From Pseudomonadota bacterium (lineage in GTDB: Bacteria > Pseudomonadota > Gammaproteobacteria > Burkholderiales > Rhodocyclaceae), in contig JAGTRU010000002.1 of NCBI GenBank assembly GCA_018261905.1, positions 1-64,000 on the forward strand: DNA of 64,000 bases, read 5' to 3'. The notes beneath the pieces are model-generated. The model made no database searches. It was not told the origin of the DNA and was given only the letters and a program-made list of their open reading frames with translations. The position numbers and the translations under genes were made by a program. Below, in pieces: positions 17,236 through 25,975 of this stretch (positions are counted from its first letter, which is position 1; each line of letters starts with the position of its first letter).

Positions 17236-18237
17236 ATGAAAGCGCTCACATTCAAACGCTATGGCAAATCTCCTGAGATAGGTTTTGCCGAAGTTGCCCG
17301 CCCCACGCTGAAGGCTAACGAATTGCTGGTAAAAGTCCACGCCGCCAGCGTGAACCCGGTCGACAACATGGTTCCAACGGGCATGTTCAAACCGGTCCTG
17401 CATTTCAAGCTTCCAGCGACGCTGGGAAGCGATCTGGCCGGAGTGGTAACAGAGGTCGGCAGCAACGTAACTCGTTTCAAGGTGGGCGATGCCGTCTTTG
17501 CCAGTATTTTTGACCTTGGCACGGGCTCAATTGCCGAATTTGCGGTCGTCCCAGAGAGTGCTGCCGCGCCGAAGCCCTCCAATCTTGATTTCGTGCAGGC
17601 CGCGTCGATTCCGATGGTCGGGCTCACCTCTTGGCAGACGCTGAAGGAACGTCTCAATCTTCACGCCGGCCAGAAAGTGTTCATCCCCGCAGGGTCTGGC
17701 GGCATTGGCACGTTTGCGATCCAGTTGGCCAAGTACTTAGGCGCCAAAGTGGGAACGACCACTAGCACGGGTAATGTCCAGTTGGTGAGCCGCCTTGGCG
17801 CAGACGAGGTTGTCGACTATAAGAAACAGGAATTCGAGAAAGTGCTGCACGGTTACGATGCGGTGCTTGGCACGGTCAGGGGGGACGCTATTGAGAAATC
17901 CCTTGGCATCCTCAAGCCCGGAAGCAAGATCGTTTCGATCATCGGACCACTGGATGCGGCGTTTGCTCGTACCAAACGCTTGAACTTCGTACTGACATTC
18001 GTGTTCGGGCTGATGAGCCGCAAGATCATGCGTCTTGCGAAGAAGCGTGACCTCACCTACTCATTTCTTTTTGTGCGTCCCGACGGCGCTCAGCTCAATG
18101 AAATCGGCAAACTTCTCGAGACGGGGCGGGTCCAGCCCGTGATCGACAAGGTGTTTCCGTTCGAGCAGGCAAAGGAGGCGCTTGAATATCTTGCCAAAGG
18201 ACACGCGAAAGGAAAAGTTGTCATCCAGATGCAATGA
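17236..18237 (+). CDS. zinc-free medium-chain (quinone) oxidoreductase
   Basis: A 333-residue MDR enzyme: GroES-like N-terminal half with SVNPVDNMVPTG and LGSDLAGVVTEVG, then a Rossmann half with IPAGSGGIGTFAIQLAKYLGA (residues about 152-172). The zinc-binding cysteines of alcohol dehydrogenases are absent, which fits quinone reductase or enoyl reductase activity with NADPH. Codon use is less GC-rich than in the flanking housekeeping genes. A 115-base gap before it may hold an internal promoter. Confidence 0.88.
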   Translation: MKALTFKRYGKSPEIGFAEVARPTLKANELLVKVHAASVNPVDNMVPTGMFKPVLHFKLPATLGSDLAGVVTEVGSNVTRFKVGDAVFASIFDLGTGSIAEFAVVPESAAAPKPSNLDFVQAASIPMVGLTSWQTLKERLNLHAGQKVFIPAGSGGIGTFAIQLAKYLGAKVGTTTSTGNVQLVSRLGADEVVDYKKQEFEKVLHGYDAVLGTVRGDAIEKSLGILKPGSKIVSIIGPLDAAFARTKRLNFVLTFVFGLMSRKIMRLAKKRDLTYSFLFVRPDGAQLNEIGKLLETGRVQPVIDKVFPFEQAKEALEYLAKGHAKGKVVIQMQ

Positions 18238-18323
18238 ATGCATCGCTGCCCACTGACAGAAGAAAGGCAGAAAGCATTTCTTCCTAACTGACCGGATATA
18301 AATCCCATACCCAGGAGAATTTT

Positions 18324-19391
18324 ATGAGCAGCATGTTATTTACCCCGACCCAACTCGGCAATCTGCCGCTAAAGAACCGCATCGTCATGGCACCACTGAC
18401 ACGTAGCCGCGCGATCGGGAATCTGCCCAATGCCCTGATGGAGGAGTATTACCGCCTTCGCGCAGATGCCGGATTGATCATCACCGAAGGCACTTCACCT
18501 TCACCCAATGGTCTGGGTTATCCACGCATTCCCGGGTTATTCAATGAGGAGCAGGTACAGGGCTGGCGACGGGTGACCGATGGCGTCCATCAGGCTGGCG
18601 GCAAAATTTTCGTGCAATTGATGCATACCGGGCGGGTCAGCCATTCCTCGAATCTCCCGCTCGGCGCCAGCGTCATCGCACCTTCGGCGATCGCCGTTCC
18701 CGGCGAGACATGGACCGACAGCGACGGAATGCAAGCGCATCCCGTGCCACGCGAAATGAACGAGGACGACATTGCCCAGAGCATCGCCGAATATGCGGCA
18801 TCGGCCAAACTGGCTATGCAGGCCGGCTTTGATGGCGTCGAATTGCATGCTGCGAATGGTTATCTGATCGACCAATTTCTCAATACAGCCTCCAATCAGC
18901 GCGATGACCGCTGGGGTGGCACGGTCGAAAACCGCATCCGTTTCGCTACCGAAGTTGCCAAGGCAACCGTCGCGGCCATTGGAGCCGAGCACGTTGGCAT
19001 GCGTATCTCGCCGTATGGCGTGTTCAACGGCCAAGCACCTGATGCCGAGATGGATGTGCTGTACTTGCGTTTGATTGATGCGTTGAATGGGCTCGGCCTG
19101 CTCTATATCCACATCGTGGATCACAGTGCCATGGGCGCACCAGCAGTCAGCCCCAACTTGAAGGCCGGCATTCGTGCTGCCTTCGAGGGAAAGTACATTC
19201 TGTCAGGAGGCTACGACGTTGCTCGAGCCGATGCAGATCTTGGTGCACAGCTTGGCGATCTGGTGGCTTTTGGTCGTCCGTTTATCTCAAATCCGGATCT
19301 CGTAGCCAAGCTGAAGTCGGGGCAGGAACTGGTGGCGCCTGATTTCGCCACCTTCTATACGCCAGGGGAAAAGGGCTACACCGATTATTGA
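18324..19391 (+). CDS. alkene reductase, NemA/xenobiotic reductase-like OYE
   Basis: A 355-residue classical old yellow enzyme: FTPTQLGNLPLKNRIVMAPLTRSRA at the start, IITEGTSPSPNGLGYPRIPG, FVQLMHTGRVSH, GVELHAANGYLIDQFLN (catalytic HxxN), RDDRWGGTVENR, and ILSGGYD with FGRPFISNPDL at the end. These FMN enzymes reduce enones, maleimides, nitroesters and nitroaromatics with NADPH. An AGGAG site precedes ATG 18324. TetR-regulated nemA operons are known (NemR in E. coli), which supports electrophile-responsive control here. Confidence 0.93.
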   Translation: MSSMLFTPTQLGNLPLKNRIVMAPLTRSRAIGNLPNALMEEYYRLRADAGLIITEGTSPSPNGLGYPRIPGLFNEEQVQGWRRVTDGVHQAGGKIFVQLMHTGRVSHSSNLPLGASVIAPSAIAVPGETWTDSDGMQAHPVPREMNEDDIAQSIAEYAASAKLAMQAGFDGVELHAANGYLIDQFLNTASNQRDDRWGGTVENRIRFATEVAKATVAAIGAEHVGMRISPYGVFNGQAPDAEMDVLYLRLIDALNGLGLLYIHIVDHSAMGAPAVSPNLKAGIRAAFEGKYILSGGYDVARADADLGAQLGDLVAFGRPFISNPDLVAKLKSGQELVAPDFATFYTPGEKGYTDY

Positions 19392-19490
19392 TGAATAATC
19401 CGGGCTTGGTGGCGCTTTTCGCTGCATCAGACACGATGCATTTATCGCGCAACCAGGCCGCCCACTCAAGAAACCTTAAAGGAGAGATAG

Positions 19491-19874
19491 ATGCCTCTCG
19501 TTCGTATCGACATTAAAAGAAACCCTGACGTCTCCTACGCCAAAAAGTTGGGCAAAGTGGTCTATGAATCAATGAAGGCGGCTATTAACGTCCCCGATCG
19601 GGATAATTTTCAGGTTCTCGCGGAGCACGACGATGACCATTTCATCTATGACCCCAGCTATCTTGGGATTAAGCGAACCGACGGGTTGGTGTTTATTCAG
19701 ATCACGCTCAATGAAGGACGTTCGACAGATCAGAAGCGCCTTCTATACAAGACGATTGCTGAAGGACTGAATCGAGAAGCAGGTGTTCGGCAGGAAGATG
19801 TCTTCATCAATCTGGTCGAGGTTAAAAAAGAGAATTGGTCATTCGGTAATGGCATTGCCCAGTATGCGAGCTGA
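19491..19874 (+). CDS. tautomerase-superfamily protein
   Basis: A 127-residue protein of the tautomerase superfamily (Tautomerase_2-like size). The catalytic proline directly follows the initiator Met (MPLVRIDIK). VPDRDNFQVLAEHDDDHFIYDP and the QITLNEGRSTDQKRLLYKTIAEGL segment match the family. After Met removal Pro1 is the general base for keto-enol conversion. A strong GGAGAG site precedes the ATG. It closes the cluster and could process an enol product of the reductases. Confidence 0.9.
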   Translation: MPLVRIDIKRNPDVSYAKKLGKVVYESMKAAINVPDRDNFQVLAEHDDDHFIYDPSYLGIKRTDGLVFIQITLNEGRSTDQKRLLYKTIAEGLNREAGVRQEDVFINLVEVKKENWSFGNGIAQYAS

Positions 19875-20449
19875 CTCTCTGGCTACTTGGTGGCGTCAAA
19901 TCGTGATCGTCGGTGGGTGACGTCCCAATGATTGAGAGAGCCCCTTCCGGATTGTTGGCATCCAGCGTACTGGAGAGCAAGGCGGTATGCGGCATGGTTC
20001 AAGGTGCAGATGCTTTAAACCCTCTAATGTCTCAAATTGCGAATGGCTGGTCTGTATTCAAAACCGGCTGTTTTCTATCGAGCAGGTCACCGGCCGCTTT
20101 GGCCGAACTCCGGCCTCATGCCAATGACAACTAGCAACAAGTCGGCCTTTGCTACCAATCAGTTGCTGCTCTGGATTGCCTCAAGAGCCGCAAGTCGCCT
20201 TTCGACACACTTTATTCTTCACCCCCAACCATCGGTTTCTTAAACGAATCGCTCGACGAACTTTATTTAGTGGAATCAGAGCTTTCCCCGAAGCTTCATC
20301 TGCCAAGAGTGACCCAAAATTGCGTCACTTTTGGCAGCGAATAATGGCTATGTTTCGCGGCTTCACTACGTTATTCAGAGTGAGCTCGCCAATTCAGGAA
20401 GCTGATACTCAATATTGCCTCGCCGTCGGTAAACCCTGACAGTTGATTC
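19875..20449. other. 575-base gap without a convincing gene, with one strong hairpin
   Basis: Only short frames without family features occur. Sequence is AT-richer than the surroundings and reads like decayed intergenic DNA. A 14-bp hairpin (20300-20337) is the only clear structure. It marks the right edge of the oxidoreductase cluster. Confidence 0.6.
20300..20337. repeat. long hairpin, 14-bp arms
   Basis: CTGCCAAGAGTGAC and GTCACTTTTGGCAG pair with one mismatch across a 10-base loop. No T-run follows, so it is not a standard terminator. It could be a REP-like element or a structured RNA. Confidence 0.6.
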
Positions 20450-21052
20450 CTATAGCCCATAGGCCGCCATGAAAACATTAACTGCGCTGTTGGTAATGCG
20501 ATCGATATACAACGGATCCAGCGGCACAATTTCGGAACGGTAGAACATTTCTTCCAGCTCAGACTCCAGCAAGCCGCTTAAATGAGCCACGGCGACTGAA
20601 GAGTCCACTTGGCGCAACTTTCCGGCATCCATGGCCTGTTTCAGAAAGGCAGTAAGGACGACCTCGCCCTGCTTGCGACTGCGCGTATAGAACAGGTGCC
20701 CAAAATCTGATCGCGTCGCTTCGGCGATCGCCAGGCGACGCAACGCCAGAATTTCCGGGGAGTAGATGAAGGTCAGCAAGGCCTTACCGAAATGGATGAG
20801 TGACTCTTTTATATTTGGCGTTGCCGGATCCAGTGCGGCGGTAATCGCTTCAGCCTGAGATTGACCTCCGGCGAGCATTATTTCCAGAAACAGCGCTTCC
20901 TTGGAGGGGAAATAGCTGTACAGGGTTGCCCGGGAGTAGCCGGCCTTGGCGCAAATATCCGACATTGAGGCGCCTTCGAAGCCAGTCACCCTGAAGACTT
21001 CTGAGGCGGCATTCAGAATGCTTTGGCGCTTTTCTTCACTTTTGGCTCTCAT
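20450..21052 (-). CDS. TetR/AcrR-family repressor of the EmrAB-type operon
   Basis: A 200-residue TetR regulator: SILNAASEVFRVTGFEGASMSDICAKAGYSRATLYSYFPSKEALF gives the HTH at about residues 10-56. The C-terminal part resembles the TetR_C group found with RND and MFS pumps. It is transcribed divergently from the outer-membrane factor gene, with 95 bases between that contain two palindromes. It is therefore the probable local repressor of efflux plus Pqi genes. Ligand unknown. Confidence 0.92.
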   Translation of the reverse strand: MRAKSEEKRQSILNAASEVFRVTGFEGASMSDICAKAGYSRATLYSYFPSKEALFLEIMLAGGQSQAEAITAALDPATPNIKESLIHFGKALLTFIYSPEILALRRLAIAEATRSDFGHLFYTRSRKQGEVVLTAFLKQAMDAGKLRQVDSSVAVAHLSGLLESELEEMFYRSEIVPLDPLYIDRITNSAVNVFMAAYGL

Positions 21053-21064
21053 GACATTCCCTTA

Positions 21065-21084
21065 ACTAGACTTATATGTCTAGT
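21065..21084. promoter_or_regulatory. 20-bp palindromic operator candidate by the TetR start
   Basis: ACTAGAC-TTATAT-GTCTAGT is a perfect 7-bp inverted repeat, 13 bases upstream of the TetR start. A half-site ACTAGAC recurs at 21111-21117. It is a typical TetR operator size and position. Confidence 0.7.
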
Positions 21085-21103
21085 ATAGCTTGACTTAGCG
21101 AGA

Positions 21104-21142
21104 CCTCATAACTAGACTGCACTGTATAGTATAGTTATGAGG
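21104..21142 (+). promoter_or_regulatory. 11-bp inverted repeat covering the ribosome site of the efflux operon
   Basis: CCTCATAACTA (21104-21114) and TAGTTATGAGG (21132-21142) are perfect inverted repeats with a 17-base spacer. The right arm contains the GAGG ribosome site of the gene starting at 21148. A promoter-like TTGACT (21090-21095) with TAGACT (21113-21118) lies over the left arm. It may be an operator or an mRNA hairpin that hides the ribosome site. Confidence 0.6.
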
Positions 21143-21147
21143 TTCCT

Positions 21148-22599
21148 ATGTCTTCTCAAGCAACTTTTGCACTGAGCCGGGTGTTTCCGTCGAGAGCATG
21201 TCTCGCCATGGCCGTTTCGGCCGCGCTGGCCGGTTGCGCCGGTCTCCCCTCGGCACAACCGCTGCCGGCAAGCAGAGGGATCGATCAGTACCAAAATGCC
21301 TCTTCCTTGTCGGCTCCCGCTGTCGCTTGGCCGGATGATCAATGGTGGCAACACTATGGCGACTCGCAACTTGATACCTTGATTCAAGAGGGGCTCGCCA
21401 ACTCGCCCGACATGGCGGTCGCCGCCGCCCGCCTGCATGCCGCCGAGTCCAGCCGGCAGGTTTCCAACGCGGCCCTCTATCCCCAGGTCACGGCCAACGG
21501 CTCGGTCACCGAACAGAAGCAGAGCTACAACTACCTCACGCCGCGCAGCATGACGCCGGATGGCTGGCAGGACTATGGTCGGGCAACTATCGACTTCAGC
21601 TGGGAAATCGACTTCTGGGGCAAGAATCGCGCAGCCCTGGCCGCGGCCACATCGGAATTGCAGGCCAGCCAGGCGGAATTGGCGCAGGCCCGGTTGACGC
21701 TGGCGAGCAGTATCGCCACCGACTATGCCGAACTGGCCCACCTTTTCGCCACGCGCGATACGCTGGCCGAGGCCGTTAAAGTTCGCACCACAACGGCAGA
21801 ACTGTTCGCTCAACGCTTTGCCAATGGTCTCGAAACGCGCGGCAGCCTGCGCGAAGCCGAGGCCAGGCAGGCCGCCGCCGAAGGCGATCTGCTTCAGGTC
21901 GACGAGCAGATCGGCCTGCAGCGCAATCGTCTCGCCGCCTTGCTCGGTGCCGGACCAGACCGCGGTCTCGAAATCGCGCGGCCGCAATTCAAATTCGCTC
22001 ACCACTTTGCCCTGCCGGCTGAACTCGCGGTCAATCTACTGGGACGACGGCCCGACATCGTCGCCTCGCGCCTTCAGGTCGAAGCTTATGCAAAGCGCGT
22101 CGACGAGAAGAAGGCCGGCTTCTATCCCAACATCAATCTGGCGGCGTTTATCGGCGTGCAATCCCTGGGACTCAACCTGCTGGACAAAGGCGGTTCGAGT
22201 ATCGGCAGTGTCGGCCCGGCCATTTCCCTGCCAATTTTCAATGCCGGGCGTCTGCAAGGCGAGCTGCGCGGTGCGCGGGCGCGCTATGAAGAAGCAGTCG
22301 CCAGCTACAACAAGACGGTGACGCAAGCCTTGCAGGACGTCGCCGATTCGGCGGTCAGCCAGAAAGCTCTCGGCGCCCGCCTGAACAAGAGCGAGCAAGC
22401 CGTCGCTGCGGCCAGCGAAGCCTACCAGGTGGCGCGCAATCGCTATGAAGGCGGACTTTCCAGCTACCTGGAAGTGCTCTCCGCCGAGGACGCCCTATTG
22501 ACCAATCTACGCGCCCTCACCGACCTGAGATCGCGTTCGGCAAGCCTCGATATCGCGCTCATTCGCGCGCTCGGTGGCGGCTACCAGACGAACAACTAA
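21148..22599 (+). CDS. NodT-family outer-membrane efflux lipoprotein
   Basis: A 483-residue outer membrane factor with a lipobox (AALAGC, Cys at about residue 31). It shows the DQWWQHYGDSQLDTLIQEGLANSPDMAVAAARL opening of NodT/OprM channels. WEIDFWGKNRAAL, LLGRRPDIVASR and SLPIFNAGRLQGELRGARARYEEAV are family landmarks. It forms the trimeric duct for the EmrAB-like pump encoded next. It is the first gene after the divergent TetR and starts 5 bases after a GAGG site inside an inverted repeat. Confidence 0.93.
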   Translation: MSSQATFALSRVFPSRACLAMAVSAALAGCAGLPSAQPLPASRGIDQYQNASSLSAPAVAWPDDQWWQHYGDSQLDTLIQEGLANSPDMAVAAARLHAAESSRQVSNAALYPQVTANGSVTEQKQSYNYLTPRSMTPDGWQDYGRATIDFSWEIDFWGKNRAALAAATSELQASQAELAQARLTLASSIATDYAELAHLFATRDTLAEAVKVRTTTAELFAQRFANGLETRGSLREAEARQAAAEGDLLQVDEQIGLQRNRLAALLGAGPDRGLEIARPQFKFAHHFALPAELAVNLLGRRPDIVASRLQVEAYAKRVDEKKAGFYPNINLAAFIGVQSLGLNLLDKGGSSIGSVGPAISLPIFNAGRLQGELRGARARYEEAVASYNKTVTQALQDVADSAVSQKALGARLNKSEQAVAAASEAYQVARNRYEGGLSSYLEVLSAEDALLTNLRALTDLRSRSASLDIALIRALGGGYQTNN

Positions 22600-22619
22600 A
22601 TCCCTCGGAGATTACCGAC

Positions 22620-23756
22620 ATGTCAGAAGTTACTGCACAACCACAAGACAGAAGCGCCATCAGCGAACGCCGGAACAAGCTGCTGATCGGGTTTGGCGGC
22701 GCGCTTGCCGTCATCGCCTTGCTTCTTGCAGCCTATTGGATCCTCTATGGATCGCATTTTGTTTCCACGGACAATGCCTATGCCGCCGTCGAAATCGCCC
22801 AGGTCACGCCTTCCGTTTCCGGAACCATTGCCGAGGTTCGGGTCAAGGATACGCAGCCGGTCAAGAAAGGCGACATCCTGGTGACGATCGACCCGACCGA
22901 CGCCAAGTTGACCCTGGCGCAAGCCGAGGCTGAACTGGGGCGCGCCATCCGCCGGGTCAAAGGCTATGTCGCCAACGACTATGGACTCACCGCCCAGGTT
23001 GCCGCCCGCGACGCCGAGGAAAAGCGCGCCGCTGCCCAGCTTGACTCTGCTGAAGCCGATTTCGCACGCGCCAGTATCGATCTCAAGCGGCGCGAAGCCT
23101 TGATCGCCTCCGGTTCGGTTTCCGGTGACGAACTGACCCGTGCGCAAAGCACCTATGCCACGGCCAAGGCCAATCTTGCCGCCGCCAAGGCGAGTGCCAG
23201 CCAGGCCCAGGCCAATCGTTCGGCGACGCTCGGCTCGAAGGAGGCCAATGCAGTTCTGATTGCCGGCGCCGATGAAGAAACCAATCCGGAAGTCGCCCTG
23301 GCCCGCGCCAAACGCGACCAGGCTGTTATTGATCTGGAACGCACTGTCATTCGCTCACCGGTCGATGGCGTCGTCGCCAAGCGCCAGGTGCAACTGGGGC
23401 AGCGCGTCCAGGCTGGCACCACGCTGCTTTCGGTGGTGCCGGTGCAGGAAATGCACGTTGATGCGAATTTCAAGGAAGGACAACTGGAAAATGTCCGCAT
23501 CGGGCAGATTGCCACGGTCACGGCCGACATCTATGGCAGTGCGGTGAGCTATCACGGCGTCGTGGAAGGATTCTCCGCCGGCTCCGGTGCCGCCTTTGCC
23601 GCGATTCCGGCGCAAAACGCCACCGGCAACTGGATCAAGGTGGTGCAGCGCCTGCCCATCCGCATTCGTTTGAACGCCGACGAATTGCAAGCCAATCCTT
23701 TGAAGGCCGGTCTGTCGATGGCCGTCAAGATCGACACCAGCAAGTTGGCCAACTAA
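22620..23756 (+). CDS. EmrA-like HlyD-family periplasmic adaptor
   Basis: A 378-residue membrane fusion protein with one N-terminal transmembrane helix (about residues 25-45) and the EmrA signature STDNAYAAVEIAQVTPSVSGTIAEV. A long coiled-coil hairpin (about 100-205) follows, then VIRSPVDGVVAKRQVQLGQRVQAGT and the barrel region DANFKEGQLENVRIGQ. It links the MFS pump to the outer-membrane factor. It starts 20 bases after the channel gene. Family assignment is secure; substrates are unknown. Confidence 0.93.
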   Translation: MSEVTAQPQDRSAISERRNKLLIGFGGALAVIALLLAAYWILYGSHFVSTDNAYAAVEIAQVTPSVSGTIAEVRVKDTQPVKKGDILVTIDPTDAKLTLAQAEAELGRAIRRVKGYVANDYGLTAQVAARDAEEKRAAAQLDSAEADFARASIDLKRREALIASGSVSGDELTRAQSTYATAKANLAAAKASASQAQANRSATLGSKEANAVLIAGADEETNPEVALARAKRDQAVIDLERTVIRSPVDGVVAKRQVQLGQRVQAGTTLLSVVPVQEMHVDANFKEGQLENVRIGQIATVTADIYGSAVSYHGVVEGFSAGSGAAFAAIPAQNATGNWIKVVQRLPIRIRLNADELQANPLKAGLSMAVKIDTSKLAN

Positions 23757-23765
23757 GGAAACAAA

Positions 23766-25313
23766 ATGAGTCGGACGACCACACAGCCTTCGCCGGAGCA
23801 GCCGCTGAGCGGCGGCATGCTCTGGTTTGCGGCGATCATCCTGGCGGCGGCAAATTTTGTTGCCGTACTCGACATGACCATCGCCAATGTTTCCGTGCCG
23901 ACCATTGCCGGTAGCCTGGGGGCGACGACCAGCCAGGGCACCTGGGTCATTACTTCCTACGCCGTGGCCGAGGCGATCACCGTACCGCTGACTGGCTGGC
24001 TCGCCGCCCGCTTCGGTGCCGTTCGGGTCTTTACCGTGGCCATGGCCTTGTTTGGGGGCTTTTCCGCCCTCTGCGGCCTGGCCAACTCGCTCGGCATGCT
24101 GGTCTTTGCGCGTATTTGCCAGGGCTTTGCCGGCGGCCCGTTGATGCCGCTTTCGCAAACGCTGCTGTTGCGGATCTTCCCGAAGGAAAAAGCCACGGCG
24201 GCGGTCGGCATCTGGTCGATGACGACCCTGGTCGCCCCCGTGCTGGGCCCGATTCTCGGCGGCTATATCTGCGACGAGTACTCCTGGCCGTGGATTTTCA
24301 ACATCAATTTGCCGATTGCCTTTGCCTGCGCCTTCATTGCCTGGAAATTGCTCAACCGCTATGAAGAACCCTTGATCCGCAATCCGATCGATCAAGTCGG
24401 GCTCGTTTTGTTGATTGTCTGGGTCGGTTCGCTGCAACTGCTTCTCGACGAAGGGAAGAACCTGGACTGGTTTGCCTCTGCAGAAATTGTCGTCCTGGGC
24501 ATCATCGCGGCAATCGGCTTCGTCACCTTCCTGATCTGGGAACTGCATGAAGAACACCCGGTGGTCGATCTGCGGGTCTTCCGCCATCGCGGCTTCTCGG
24601 CCAGTGTGCTGACGATCAGCCTGGCTTTTGCGGCATTTTTTGGCGCCAATGTGCTCACGCCGCAGTGGCTACAAACCTACATGGGCTACACCTCGACTTC
24701 GGCAGGAATGGCAACGGCTTGGACCGGGATTTTTGCCGTATTCGCTGCACCGCTGGCGGCCGGACTCTCCGCCAAGGTCGACTCGCGCAAGCTGGTATTC
24801 TGGGGCGTTCTCTGGCTGGGGGTCGTCTGTCTTTGGCGCACCATCGCAAGCACGGACATGGGCTACTGGCAAGTGGCGATGCCACTGATGGCGATGGGCC
24901 TGGGCTTGCCCTTCTTTTTCATTCCGCTGACCGGACTGGCCATGGCCAGCGTTGAAGAAGCGGAAATGGCTTCAGCCGCCGGCTTGATGAACTTTCTGCG
25001 AACGCTCTCGGGGGCCTTTGCCACCTCGTTGATCACCACGCTGTGGGATGACCAGACGACGGTCAACCATGCCGAATTGGTTGCCGTGAGCGATGCCGAC
25101 CAGATGTTGCAAAGATTTTTCGAAGGCATGGGTAACACTGGCGAAACCACCCTGCAAAACATTGACCGGCTGATCAACGCGCAAGCCGTGATGCTGGCAA
25201 CCAATCAGGTGATGACAATCGTCGCAATCAGCTTCATCATCGCCGCATTTGCCATCTGGCTCGCACCCCGGCCGCAGCGAAAAATCGATCCGGCAGCGGG
25301 AGGCGGGCATTAG
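23766..25313 (+). CDS. EmrB-like DHA2-family MFS multidrug transporter
   Basis: A 515-residue, 14-helix MFS protein: VAVLDMTIANVSVPTIAGSLGATTSQGTWVITSYAVAEAITVPLTGWLAARFG is the DHA2/EmrB opening with motif A-like and motif C regions (VLGPILGGYI). GAF... segments near 410 and the hydrophilic loop before the last helix are typical. It expels hydrophobic drugs using the proton gradient, acting with EmrA and the channel. Nine bases separate it from emrA. The pqi-type genes begin 17 bases after its stop, so they are likely co-transcribed. Confidence 0.93.
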   Translation: MSRTTTQPSPEQPLSGGMLWFAAIILAAANFVAVLDMTIANVSVPTIAGSLGATTSQGTWVITSYAVAEAITVPLTGWLAARFGAVRVFTVAMALFGGFSALCGLANSLGMLVFARICQGFAGGPLMPLSQTLLLRIFPKEKATAAVGIWSMTTLVAPVLGPILGGYICDEYSWPWIFNINLPIAFACAFIAWKLLNRYEEPLIRNPIDQVGLVLLIVWVGSLQLLLDEGKNLDWFASAEIVVLGIIAAIGFVTFLIWELHEEHPVVDLRVFRHRGFSASVLTISLAFAAFFGANVLTPQWLQTYMGYTSTSAGMATAWTGIFAVFAAPLAAGLSAKVDSRKLVFWGVLWLGVVCLWRTIASTDMGYWQVAMPLMAMGLGLPFFFIPLTGLAMASVEEAEMASAAGLMNFLRTLSGAFATSLITTLWDDQTTVNHAELVAVSDADQMLQRFFEGMGNTGETTLQNIDRLINAQAVMLATNQVMTIVAISFIIAAFAIWLAPRPQRKIDPAAGGGH

Positions 25314-25330
25314 GAGCCTGATTCAGAGAG

Positions 25331-25975
25331 ATGAGCGGCGACGGATTGAAAACCTTCCCGGAATGGGTGGTCTGCGAGCATTGCGATAGCGTGTATCAGC
25401 GCGTCGCCTTGGCAAATGGTCAAGTCGCGCGCTGCGAGCGCTGCCTGGCGCTGCTGTACCGGGCCAGCAGCCTGGATACGGAACGCTGGCTGGCGCTGAC
25501 CATCGCCGCGGCAATCATGTTCATGATTGCCAATTTATGCCCGGTGGTCCGTATCAGCCTGCAGGGCCTGCATAACGAAGCGACGCTGTGGCAATCCGCC
25601 GCCGCGCTGGCGCATGGTCCGGCGGCACCGATTGCCGTGCCGGCGGCACTGTCGATCATCGTCGTACCTTTTCTGCAGATTGCCTTACTCGGCTGGATTC
25701 TCGTTTTCGCGCGCCGTAAAAGGCGCGCCCCGGGCTTTGCCACGGCCATGCGGATGCTCGTCGTCTTGCGGCCATGGAGCATGGTCGAGGTTTGCATGCT
25801 GGGCCTCCTGGTGGCGATCATCAAGCTTTCCAGCTTTATGGAAGTCGCGCCGGGTCCCGGCATCTGGGCCATGGCGGTGCTGATGATCCTGATCACGATC
25901 ATTGCCAATCGCGATATTCATTGGTTATGGGAGATGGTCGAAGTCGAACCGCCGCAACCGGAAAGTCAGGCATGA
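25331..25975 (+). CDS. PqiA-like membrane protein, first half
   Basis: A 214-residue protein equal to one half of PqiA/YebS. It has an N-terminal zinc-ribbon (CEHCDSVYQ...CERCLALLY), then four predicted transmembrane segments (about 55-75, 100-125, 150-170, 178-196). SLQGLHNEATLW and VEVCMLGLLVAIIKLSSF are PqiA motifs. PqiA works with the MCE protein PqiB and lipoprotein PqiC in lipid movement between inner and outer membrane. The gene overlaps the second half by four bases (ATGA). E. coli PqiA carries both halves in one chain. Confidence 0.9.
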   Translation: MSGDGLKTFPEWVVCEHCDSVYQRVALANGQVARCERCLALLYRASSLDTERWLALTIAAAIMFMIANLCPVVRISLQGLHNEATLWQSAAALAHGPAAPIAVPAALSIIVVPFLQIALLGWILVFARRKRRAPGFATAMRMLVVLRPWSMVEVCMLGLLVAIIKLSSFMEVAPGPGIWAMAVLMILITIIANRDIHWLWEMVEVEPPQPESQA

